This document shows, in pieces, positions 1-9,430 of a stretch of DNA of 62,000 bases. The position numbers and the translations under genes are program-made. Below the pieces are notes generated by a model that made no database searches, was not told the DNA's origin, and saw nothing but the letters and a program-made list of their open reading frames with translations. Each line of letters begins with the position of its first letter. Within the stretch, counting starts at the first letter, position 1. Source of the stretch: Acanthaster planci (Eukaryota; Echinodermata; Asteroidea; Valvatida; Acanthasteridae); the NCBI RefSeq assembly GCF_001949145.1, contig NW_019091407.1:1474175-1536174 (forward strand), read 5' to 3'.

Positions 1-515
1 GGTCCAGCCCACCAGAGTCCCGGAGCAACGAAGAAATGCCGGAGGGCACCACGGCGACCTCCACACTGGACCCCTGGATCCCCCATGGTAGCGGAGAAGA
101 CCCTCGGAGCCCACAATACTTGTACTTGTTGCTTGTTATTCCACTGCCTTGTAAGCTGCGCAGGGGCGACCGGGATGGCCTCAGGCTGGCCCGCCAGGTT
201 GCGCCGCCTCGTTCGGGGACGAACAAGAGTCCTCAGAGGGGGTGGTGTTGCGCCGTCGGGTCCGGCCGGTGGGGACGCCAGCTCGGACCCGCATGGAGTT
301 GGCTGGCTGCCCCCGCTGGTATGCAAACGACCCTCGGTTTTCCCGCCTCGCGCCTGCGCAGTCCCTGCCGAGAGGCGCCATGTCTAGAGCTTGTCTAAAA
401 CACAGTGTTGTTAACGCTAGAGAAATAAAACAGAGATTTTTTGACCAGAACGGCAATCCGTGGCTGTGTGTGTGTCTATATTAGCGTTAGAGCCCAATCA
501 GTAGGACACGCTACA
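1..515 (+). mobile_element. 3' end of a Ty3/gypsy-like LTR retrotransposon
   Basis: The window opens in a GC-rich stretch unlike the AT-rich DNA that follows it. A purine run (AGAGGGGG, 235-242), as expected of a polypurine tract, lies just before a block that begins TGTTGCG and ends CGCTACA, an imperfect inverted repeat with the TG...CA ends of an LTR. The sequence before the purine run should be the end of pol and the 3' spacer. It is open in more than one frame, with Pro/Arg-rich translations typical of such tails, so I cannot name the true frame. The 5' LTR, gag and most of pol lie outside the window. Family assignment rests on the LTR termini and the purine tract, not on a recognised protein domain. 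Confidence 0.55.
246..515 (+). repeat. Putative 3' LTR, 270 bp
   Basis: The block starts TGTTGCG and ends CGCTACA, and carries an AATAAA polyadenylation signal at 424-429 followed by a GT-rich stretch (GTGTGTGTGTC, about 466-476), the order expected for the R/U5 part of an LTR. The next bases are ATATT, the expected site of a target duplication; the matching left copy is outside the window. Confidence 0.55.
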
Positions 516-2254
516 ATATTATAAATGCGCAGCAACAAATTGAACAGTCTCAGTCTGCAGACATCTGGACTCACAGAGAACAGACACTAAAATCTGTCAA
601 TTAAACCTCAGCTTCTGTCAGTTAACAAAACCTGTTTACATGAATTTTGAGAAAATAATCACATCCAAAACTTTTTAAAATTAAATAACTATTAACACTT
701 CACATTTTATTGCATATCTTCAATGTATTGATGAAGAACATAGCCATTCTACAACATAAAACTAGAAGAAAAAAAATTTTTACTAATAAAAGACCTTGTT
801 TACATTAGCGTACATATTTTAGGAAGTGCAGTTCAATGTCTTACCTGATAGTAAAGATCTTTGGTTGATTTATTTACTAAATGTAATTTCTGACAGACGG
901 AGATTCCAGGCCACAGTACTCAAAATCCTTAGTGCGGTGAAACTCAGTTGACACCCAAGGACTCACTACTACTGGTTTCTTGCAATCAATCATTCATCAC
1001 CATCCTTCGTCATGTTCATCTGAGGAACATCAAGCCATCAACCTTGTCCAGGTGACTTGGTAGAGACTGCTACGTGAAGCTGTTGTGCGTCAGCCCTCTG
1101 ATGTACTTGTACATGTACTCCGAGTGCCCTGAAGTTGAAGAGTCTGCAAACTATCCCAACAAACGTGTTATGTTTTCACAATGTTTCTGGAATGTCATCC
1201 TTTGATCATATTGGATCAAGGAGTCGGCTTGATGTTATATGAACATCTGAACATAATGCCGCATTATAATGTTCCCAAGAAACAATGCATAAGTTTTCAT
1301 AATGTTCCTGTGTATCATCCTTACTCAAGTTGGGTAAAAACATCAGCAAAGGGTTACTTATCTAAATGTAAACCTGCATTGTAATATTAACTATGGTACT
1401 GGTGATCATGTAATGCCTATACCAGTGAGGCTGGGTGTAAGATGTTAAAAAACCTTCAAGTTCGAGCCACTTTGTGACATAGCGAATAAAGCACAATGGA
1501 ATCGTGACCATAACAACGCACCGGGTGCCATTAATGTCGGATCAATGCATTCCTGTGGGGATAGTTCACTTTTTCTTTTACTGATTTTGCTAACATACTA
1601 CAGGGGGGTAGGAAGGTTATTTCACAATGTTGCACTGTGCCATTTAAAGAACGTCCAGAAAACTCCAAACAATTACTGTTGGAACATTCTTGCAGCATCT
1701 TCAGAATGAATCTGCAATGTTTTCCGGCTGCCAAAATCAAATTCCTCCAGGCTGACTCCAGGACGACTATCTAATGTGTCAACATTCTGTTTGGAGACAG
1801 CATTGACGGGCATATTTATTGGAGTCATCAAATATCGCACACAAGACCACTGACCCCCATGATTGTCTCACCCAGTTTGGAACAAGAAACTGAAGAGACA
1901 CTCCATGAAAATATAGCAGAACTTAATACAGAACACAGACTGTGCATCTCCTGGGAAACATGCTACCTAAGTGGTACTCAAGAACCATAAGTTAAATAAC
2001 TCAAAGAGTTGTGCACGATTATGTAAAAATTCAGACGATAAGTCGCAACTTGATTGAGAAAGTGAAGGAGCAGATCTGATGGTGTGCAAAACTGATTCAT
2101 TAAGTCTGGTGAACATTCAATTCTTCTGGCTGTCAGAAACTCAAAGATCAGTTTACCGTTGAAACTCAAGTACACAGTAAATCAGTGCTTACGATCATAT
2201 GCCCTGAGTGAAATGATTGACAATATCCAAAACCAGCTGTAACTTACAAAAACT

Positions 2255-2430
2255 GTTAAAAGCTGTACTAATGCTCTCTAAGCACACAGAATACAAGAAC
2301 CGATTCATCAAGAACCTTTGGGATATTTCTTTGAAAATTCTTCAAACAAACTCATTGTGGTCTCTACTGAATACAAATGCAATTTTAAGTCATAAAATTG
2401 AAATTCATTTTCTTTTTAACAGCAAAAGCT
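2255..2430 (+). repeat. Diverged dispersed repeat, copy 1
   Basis: The core GAATACAAATGCAATTTT, followed by an AT-rich stretch and TTCATTTTC, is matched at 3140-3210 with substitutions and small gaps. A weaker third copy lies at 6340-6490. Family unknown; alignment was by eye. Confidence 0.3.
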
Positions 2431-3059
2431 AAATTATACAAATTCCATCAATTAGGGGACCATTTTTTCGTGTCTCTGTTACATCCAACATATGATTTTG
2501 TAAGTTCAGAACACATTTTCTCATTTCCAAGAGTGAAGAATTAATGCAAATTACCTGCCAAACAAATAGTAATAGTTTGAAACCAATTACGGTGATATTT
2601 CTATATCAAATAACAAAGGTCAGACGTAACAGGGACATGGAAATGTCAACACTTTTGGAACCCTAATTTCTGGAAATACCAACATGTATACATCCAATAT
2701 ACATCCATCCAAAAATACATACATCAGATTGACACAAGCCTGATGGTAATAGCATCATACAAACACTAGGTCATTTTGTGCAACTACTGTGGTAATCAGT
2801 CTTCACATACAGCAGAAAGTTAGGCAAACAGGACACAGAAATAGAATCCAGCTGATGTTCAGGAAATCAGGTGTTCTTTGAAAGCCAGTAGAATTCAGAA
2901 ACACACGTGGTGTGCTGAACTCATTGTTTCCCCTGTGATTTTGACTGAACATGGGAACTCACACACACGAGACAGAAATTCATCTTGTATGATGCTAAAA
3001 AAATCACATGCATGACAATCTGTAGGTCATCTGCTTCTTGGGAAATGACCTTTGCATTA

Positions 3060-3215
3060 AAATTAGCCGGTATCACGACAAACATATGTTTCTATAGATT
3101 TATCAATACTCTGTGTACATTTTTCCTTAAATTTCTCGAGAAAAACTCTGCAAACTCAGCTGAATACAAAAGCAATTCTGGTACATAATTTTAATTAAAA
3201 CCACTTCATTTTCAC
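3060..3215 (+). repeat. Diverged dispersed repeat, copy 2
   Basis: It shares CTCAGCTGAATACAAAAGCA with the copy at 6340-6490 (CTCAGCTGAGCTGAATAAAA there), and its GAATACAAAAGCAATTCT core and downstream TTCATTTTC with 2255-2430. The copies are old and no termini can be defined. Confidence 0.3.
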
Positions 3216-4329
3216 CAGAGTTGTCAACTACACAGATGCAGGCAGCATGGAAACTTTAATGTCAATTGATCAAGAGTCATTTATTCAACATTGTTTCTTA
3301 AATAATAACAACAAAAAATTTAGTTTGATAACTACATAAACATTGAAGAGAAATGGGTAGCACTTAGTACAAATAAAAAAAATCAAGAAAAAAAGGTGAG
3401 TATGGGGTGAAGTACAGCTTTTATTCTCCAATCTGTGGACAAATACAACTACCAGATTTAATGGGATTTTCTGAAGAAAAAACTGAACAAAGACAGAGGA
3501 CCTGAGAGAAAATGACCAAAATCGCACCCCTGTACGTTTTCAAAGGCCAGCTCACATTTCTTGCCATCATGGCCATTTGTACACATGCATGCATAATTAT
3601 GAATTTATAAGTGAAAAAGTCTATTGATGCTCTACACTCTGATGGTATGACTATTAGGAACTCAATCTGAGTCACATAATGCTATAAACTCGATGGTATT
3701 ACTGAACTCTTGTTTCTAGGAATTCAACATGCAGGCAGGAAATCAAGCTTGCAGGAAAACCTGTTATTTTCTCATGTATACAGCAACATCAAGTTTTAAT
3801 TTCCAGAGAAACTATAATTTGTGTAGACATGACTGAATGGAGACAATTTTGTTAATTTTTACAATTAGCAAAACCAAAACCCCCCCCACAATGTGCAGGA
3901 AGGGTCCACTAGTGAATACTTACTTGTAGAGCCATTACCTATGCATATTTCCCTAGAGGGCGCAATACATCCGCTAAGAGTTCACACAACAGGCTACCCA
4001 CCATGCCTTGTGGCATGCCTGCCATCTTATCTTCTCCTTTTCTTGAGAGCTATGACAGGAGTCTGCATCAAGTCTCCCTGTGGGAAAAGACGAAGGGTTG
4101 CTCTGCGGATAAGTATTCCCTAGTAGACCCTTCTCACTTGACTGTTACCTATGTAGAACAGCACTGGAAAACAGGAGGTGGGTGTGAGATGGTACTGTAT
4201 GTTGTACGACAGGGTTGAGCAAGGTTAATAAATGTACTGGTCATTATGAATATACATCGGTGATCAGAAGTAAGGTAATGTGGGTAAGCTAGAAGAGATA
4301 AACATGGCTTACCATATCCGTGCCTTCTG

Positions 4330-5040
4330 TCTGTTGAGGATGCTGAGGGCTGGTACGTAAGGCTCGGTGAGCTACATCTCTTGCCATCAGTAATGCTGTT
4401 CTTCCTCAGATTGGAGGACATCCTGAAGGTAGCAGAGTATGATTGTATTGGAGGATTTCCAGCATGCTGCTTATAAAATGGGATGCTCCTTGAAGTAGGC
4501 CTGTGAGGTTGCTCCTGCTCTGACATCGTGTGCTCTAACTCTTAGAGTCCTGTTCTGATGTAGTCGGCCAGTTCTGATTGGCAGATTGGAAATGGCTGTC
4601 ACAATCCAGCTTGTGATTGTCTCTTCAGAAGCTGGATGATGAGGGGGGACTGATGTGATGAAGAGACTTGTCACATCTCCCCTGATTAGTGCTGACCTGT
4701 CGAGGTACCATTTCAGAGGTCAAACAGGGCACCATTTCTTGTCTTCCGGAACAGATGAATGGGAGTGAATGTCCAGAACGAAGATATCAGGAGTGAAAAG
4801 CCCAATTGATTCTTTGTGAAGAACAAGGTGTGAGGAACCAATATTACTCTTTGTGGTTCCCAACGAATATGTCCAGGATCAATTGGTAAGGCTTGCAGTT
4901 TGCTCCATCATCAGGACATGGCAACTGCAAGTAGAAAGGCCAGTTTGACTTTAATTAAGCAAAGATGTTTGTCCTAAGGGTTCACATGGGAAATGCGAAA
5001 GTTTCTTAAGAACCTGAGGAAGATCCCACAAGGGGAGGAG
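4330..5040 (-). pseudogene. DIRS-like tyrosine recombinase remnant
   Basis: The minus-strand translation starts with WDLPQVLKKLSHFP, the usual opening of the recombinase region in DIRS-like elements, and continues with interruptions to LFITSVPPHHPASEETITSW and RAHDVRA, the H-x-x-R box of tyrosine recombinases. An in-frame stop (4471-4473) lies before the segment that ends CYLQDV, which contains the expected catalytic Tyr. A further stop interrupts the first part near 4945. The order of the basic/His box and the Tyr segment fits the phage-integrase fold. The copy cannot be functional. It is joined almost directly to the RT remnant, which indicates an internal deletion. Confidence 0.65.
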
Positions 5041-5043
5041 CTT

Positions 5044-5921
5044 TCAAGTGGGAGGCTTTGTGATGAACATTCCACAGAGTGTTTGTTTGAAAGGCCTACT
5101 GGTTTTGAGGTCGAGTACGGCTCCCAGGAATGTGGGTGTCAGAGTGGGGATTTGGTATGATTTCTTCACGTTGACAAGGAACCAAAGTTGTGTGGTCATG
5201 GTCAGTGTTTCCTGAAGGGCTTCGTTGACATCCGTTTTCGTGCCACTAACAATGACCCAGTTGTGCAGATATTGGAAAACTGTGACACTGTTCCTGTGAA
5301 GCACTGCTCTCACAGTCTGTACAATTCGTATGAAGGAAGTTGAAAGATTGAAAGGAAGTACCAGGAATTTGTGTGTCACTCCCTTGTATTGGAATCTTAG
5401 GAACCGGTATTTTGAGAATGAATGGGCACATGAAGATATGCGTCTTTGAGATTGAGGGGCGTGGCCCACGATGGTATCTGGATTGAGTCAAGGATCGTAA
5501 GGAGTGAGTCCATGTGGAAGCATTTTGGGAGAATGAATGCACTGAGCGATTTTAGGTTTAGGATAGGCCGCCATGTTGCTGTGTCCCTTTTGGGTGTCAG
5601 AAAAAAAAGGTTGACAAGAAATTTGACGATCTGTCTCCCTGTGGAACGATGTGAGTTCCATTCTTGTTGAGGAGGGACTTGACTTCTGCTTCCGAGGCTA
5701 GGCATTTTACCGGGTAGGTTGTGATTTTGATTTGAGGAATGATGGTGTCTGATGGGGGGAGGGGGATGGGATGGGGTATGTGTGTTCGTGAATTCCAGAA
5801 CATAGCCGAACTGAATTGTTTGGAGCATCCATCGATCGCAAACAGTCCCGTACCAGGACCCTAGGAAAGACTGAAGGCGGCCAAAATTTGCCAGAGAAGA
5901 TATATGCTTTGGCATTTTCAA
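5044..5921 (-). pseudogene. DIRS-like reverse transcriptase remnant
   Basis: Two overlapping minus-strand frames together carry RT landmarks of the DIRS clade: a WYGTVCDRW-like upstream segment, FFLTPKRDTATWRPILNLKS in the fingers, LKDAYLHVPIHS (motif A, with its Asp kept), a diverged LPFNLST segment (motif B region), and a palm box reading FQYLHNWVI near 5252-5275 where active members have a YLDD-type motif. Both catalytic Asp positions are changed, so the copy is inactive even apart from the frame change around 5400-5470. The frame ends at a stop near 5044, shortly after FLGAVLDLKT. No restored protein is given. The RT identity is secure from motif order; the exact subfamily is not. Confidence 0.75.
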
Positions 5922-6031
5922 CTTTCATTCCCAATATCAAGATTTTACTATTTCAACATAATTCAAAATTGATATTGCAGATATTGATATTAGTATTAGT
6001 ACATCAAAGGACCCTACATTCCATTAGCAAC

Positions 6032-6152
6032 AGAGGTTTTGCATGGCAGCCATCTTACAAGCTAGTTCTTTTGTTTTAAGGGTACGCACAAAGGTGGTTT
6101 CCCTGTGGAACAAAAGAATTGCTCTGCAAGATGGCTACCACGCAAAGCCTCT
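6032..6152. mobile_element. Foldback MITE, 121 bp
   Basis: The two ends are long imperfect inverted repeats of about 45 bp: AGAGGTTTTGCATGGCAGCC at the left matches the complement of the right end (AGAGGCTTTGCGTGGTAGCC), and both arms continue through CATCTT and TTCTTTTGTT. Only about 30 bp separate the arms, so the unit would form a long hairpin. It lies about 90 bp from the DIRS remnant. No target duplication was recognised. Confidence 0.6.
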
Positions 6153-6339
6153 ATAGGCCAACAGGTAGTGCTTCACATAACTCGAATGGCACTGTTAATT
6201 ATCAGGAACTTAAATGGCACACCAGAACTCAGTGCACACGATAAGACAATTCCTCGTCTGCTCAGGAATCAATCAAATTGATTGAAGGAGCAGTCTGAGG
6301 GAATACAAATGAATGCAAAGGGAACATTTGTTCGGTACA

Positions 6340-6490
6340 AGAGATTTATCTTTTTTATTATAATCAAAGCTAGACTGCACATGAACATGTACAAAACAGT
6401 TTTCTTCCAATTTCTTAAGACACAGATCTGTAGACTCAGCTGAGCTGAATAAAAAAGCAACGCGGTATTTAAGTTGAAATCATATTCAGC
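6340..6490 (+). repeat. Diverged dispersed repeat, copy 3
   Basis: This stretch aligns loosely with 3060-3215, sharing GAGATTTATC-like, TTTCTTAAGA-like and CTCAGCTGA segments in the same order. It ends before the piggyBac-like MITE at 6653. Old and poorly preserved. Confidence 0.25.
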
Positions 6491-6652
6491 AAAGTACAAA
6501 TATGACAGACCTCAAAATAAACATCAAAATTAAACAATATCTTTTTAAGAACCTCCTGCAGAGGTTATTTAATTTTCCAATGACAAGATAGATATCACAC
6601 ACTCAGGTAGTACTTTGGAACACACCTGGTGTTGTGAGAACCTCAGCTAGTA

Positions 6653-7230
6653 TGAACCACTTGCTGCCGGGGAACCCCATTTCGAGCACCATGGGTTTAT
6701 ACGCAGAGCCGAGGAGCCCGAAATGGGACAAAAGAGCTGGTTTGTGTAACAAAAGCCAGTACTCGGAACAAAAGTCCTGCTGCTGAGAAATGCCATCATT
6801 TTTTGGCTTGCAATTTTCGAAGGTAATCCGTCACTGTTTTTAAACAGTGTACCACTGTTTTGGGCATAGTGCGCCCGCGAATTAGCACCGCGGACAAAAG
6901 TGCTCCAGAGCCTCATTGATGAGCGACTCAACACCGCTGCATGCTAATCCAGCCACATTTGAAAAGACACCATTGGCATTCACTGGGGACAAAGGATATT
7001 ACACAACACCTCACAATTCTGGGCTCTCTTTACAGGGTGGCAAGCCTGGCTGAAATACACAGGAGTCAATGCTGGTTGCCTATCAGCTTAGAGTAGCCAC
7101 CAAACAGTCATTCGTGTGGATGTAAATATCCATTAAATGAAATGATGAATTTTCGAAGAATTGTAAAAACTGAAATCCTGAAAATCTCCCGTATGTGCAT
7201 TTTTAAAAGCACCTGACAGCAAGTGGTTAA
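6653..7230 (+). mobile_element. piggyBac-like MITE, copy 1
   Basis: The termini are inverted repeats of about 14-16 bp: CCACTTGCTGCCGGGG at the left (from 6657) and CAGCAAGTGG at the right (ending 7226). They are flanked by TGAA (6653-6656, a decayed TTAA) and TTAA (7227-7230), the target site of piggyBac elements. The interior aligns along its length with 28310-28851 in the same orientation and with 47635-48191 inverted. No transposase is present, so this is a non-autonomous member. The superfamily is inferred from the TTAA site and the CC start. Confidence 0.75.
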
Positions 7231-7689
7231 GCAACTTAGTTGGCACTCAATCTATCAGGACATACTCACTGATTCTGGTGGTACTCGATAGCTCTGGGGA
7301 TACTGAAAAACATTCAAAATATACTCAGTAACTCAGGTGGTACTCATTACACATGGTACTCAAAACTCAAACCATCAGGTGGTAGCATACGAGGTACTCG
7401 GACCTTCAGGCGTGTTCAGCAACTCTGTGCTCCTCCTCCTCAGTTCCTCAGGTGGTCACATCCTCAAGTGATTCTAATTTTACTGAATTTCACCATCTCA
7501 TATTACTGATAGAAACAAAAGGGAATTGGCTCATACATCCAACCCTGTTTTCAACTGTGCTAACATTATGAGGCTTGACTTGTTTCATGGTTGATCTTCA
7601 AGTTTTGCACTCCTGAACATCATGAGTATTTAGACAAAACATGCACGTATGCGCCATTACATTCATGGCATATACATGTACATATATGA
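7231..7689. other. Unassigned AT-rich stretch
   Basis: No gene or mobile element is supported here. A loosely repeated GGTGGTACTC-like string occurs several times between about 7275 and 7455 and may be a decayed tandem array. Confidence 0.35.
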
Positions 7690-7933
7690 TCATGGTCCAG
7701 TCAGTGTCATATCAAGAACATCAGAAAGGCGCAGATCAAGCAATGATGAGTGCCGAAGTCCTTTTGCCAGGTCAAATATCATGCGCGTTAGATTGCCATC
7801 TTCTTCCTTTTGGTTGGCTTCATGTACACACTCAATCCAAATGTGTGCATGTAGCAGCGAGAACCATGTTGAAATTCAGTGTGCACACGATCAAGCTTCC
7901 AGTTTTCAAACACAAGGCCAGTCCTACACACGC
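7690..7933 (-). other. Unassigned exon-like segment
   Basis: A textbook acceptor (TTGTCTCTTTTCAG, ending at 7934) precedes a frame that reads GLVFENWKLDRVHTEFQHGS and runs to a stop at 7788-7790. A second frame, overlapping its end, reads EEDGNLTRMIFDLAKGLRHS and runs to a stop at 7690-7692. Both have the composition of real protein, which suggests either one coding exon broken by a one-base shift or one true frame and one chance frame. I recognise no family. It is on the WDR27 strand, 8.4 kb beyond the WDR27 stop, so it could belong to a separate minus-strand gene or to a pseudogene. The plus strand is also unusually open here, which weakens the call. Confidence 0.25.
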
Positions 7934-9218
7934 CTGAAAAGAGACAAGTCATATTGCACTTAAGGTTTGAATTTCCTGTACTTCAATTATTTACTGGAAA
8001 TATATTACTGATTCAGAGGTCCATCTAATTACAATTGTGGTATGGTGGAGCTGAAGACGGGACTGATATTAAAAAAGGAATACATGCAATTAAAGCACGA
8101 GAAGAGACAGAAGGAGTGAAAGAGGCTCTCATGACAAAAGAGACAAGGAACAATGAACTAGCTCTGACATTTCACTACAGACAACGGTGGTAGTGGCTAT
8201 GTCAAAAGAGGTGATGGAACAAATTTAAACCAAAAAATGTTAACTCTCATCTTTCTTGGTATCTGGCACCCTCCGAGGGCAAAAAGAGAGACATAATTGA
8301 CAGCACTCACATGTACGCATACTTTCAGGTGCACTGCTCTGTGAAGACACTGCAGTTTTTGTGCCTTCTAGGTAAAAACGAATTCCGGTGCAAAACCTTC
8401 ATTTCTCATGATGAACTGTATATTTCTTCCAAGTTTGATTTTGTGCCAAAAGACTGCATTAAATTTGGCAGCACCCTATTTGCTGATAAACTCAGACATT
8501 ATGTCCTAGTCTCATGAACCTGGGTAATATTGTTTTTCCTCAAGTGTTTAGTGACACGCTGAATAGTTAACAAACCCCATACTTTGCCTCATTATTTCAC
8601 CTTACAGCTGCACAAAGCCAGCCTTAAGTTATTAACAAGACATCCTCTCTGCTATACTCTTTTTTTCTCCTGATGCAGTAACATCAAAACAAGCCTACAG
8701 GTGGGCTATTTCTTTCTGTTTTTGTCAAAACAAAGTGGCTGCCTTGCACTACACTGCAAAAATTACACTTGGAGGGAAGATGTTGGGCAATGTTATTCCA
8801 ACCACAAATTGGAATGACATTACCACCTCTGGGGGTTAATTTGGGTGTGAAAGTTGACCAACATTGGACAGCATTGCCTGAAGCCAATTTTTGACCAACA
8901 CATGGCAAACAGTTCAACAGTGCTTGACAGATGTCTGGAGTGTGTGGATCTGTTGAGGCAGTGCATGAATTTGACCTTTCACAACTTCACACCTGCTGAT
9001 GAAAAATGTTCTACAAGGTCACATCAAGACCTGTACATGCCAGTGGTTCATGGTGAACAAAAGACAGGGTCTGTTTGGAATCTCCCTCTGCTGGAATATC
9101 ATTTGGCAGAAACAATGTAAACACAGTGAAACAAAAATTGAAAATGAGCTTAACTGAGAACTAGACACAAAGGTGCATTTTGGAGGCCAGCACCAGTATT
9201 TATTCATGCCAACTACCT
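7934..9218. other. Unassigned stretch with a short hairpin
   Basis: No gene is supported. Near 8790-8825 a hairpin is visible (AATGTTATTCCAA against ATTGGAATGACATT with a loop of about six bases). The last 90 bp contain a fragment of the dispersed family found at 22147-22915. Confidence 0.35.
9119..9178 (+). repeat. Fragment of the 22 kb/42 kb dispersed family
   Basis: GACACAAAGGTGCATTTTG near the end, preceded by GTGAAACAAAAATTGAAAAT, matches 22820-22875 closely and 43120-43175 more loosely. Confidence 0.4.
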
Positions 9219-9430
9219 TAGGGCTTTGTAGCTCCAAAGCACTTGAATCAGGGATTCGATTCTAGCAGCTGATTACATGTGTACATGTTGTAAACAGCGA
9301 CGTCTCTTTCAAACCAGGAGTGTAAATGGGTACCTATGGGACTAGAGATGATTACTGTACAATGTACTTGGCTTCAGACAAAATTGTCTCTCACAAGAAG
9401 GCAGTATCATTGTATGCATCTGCCCAAAGG
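9219..9430 (+). repeat. tRNA-derived SINE, diverged
   Basis: CTTTGTAGCTC followed by GGGATTCGATTCTAGCAG (9251-9268) matches the head of the better preserved SINE at 35585-35780, with a box B-like GATTCGATTC. Further on, AAATGGGTACCTATG (9324-9338) matches the SINE at 46140-46330, read on its minus strand. Box A is decayed and the 3' end is not defined. Confidence 0.5.

Larger units (their letters stand above)
516..4140. other. Gene-free AT-rich stretch with diverged repeats
   Basis: I find no supported gene here. Open frames are short and appear at random on both strands. The stretch contains weak dispersed-repeat copies around 2255-2430 and 3060-3210, a short C-run near 3883, and one cluster of TACATGTAC-type motifs near 1105. 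Confidence 0.5.
4150..5940 (-). mobile_element. Decayed DIRS-like (tyrosine recombinase) retrotransposon
   Basis: On the minus strand the order is a DIRS-type pre-RT segment, a reverse transcriptase (about 5921-5044) and a phage-integrase-type tyrosine recombinase (about 5030-4330). RT followed by a tyrosine recombinase instead of a DDE integrase defines DIRS/Ngaro/PAT elements. The element is dead: frames shift, stops interrupt both domains, and the RNase H (and any methyltransferase) region expected between RT and recombinase is missing, so the two remnants lie only a few dozen codons apart. No split or inverted terminal repeats were recognised. It lies downstream of the WDR27 3' end and is transcribed in the same direction. 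Confidence 0.75.
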
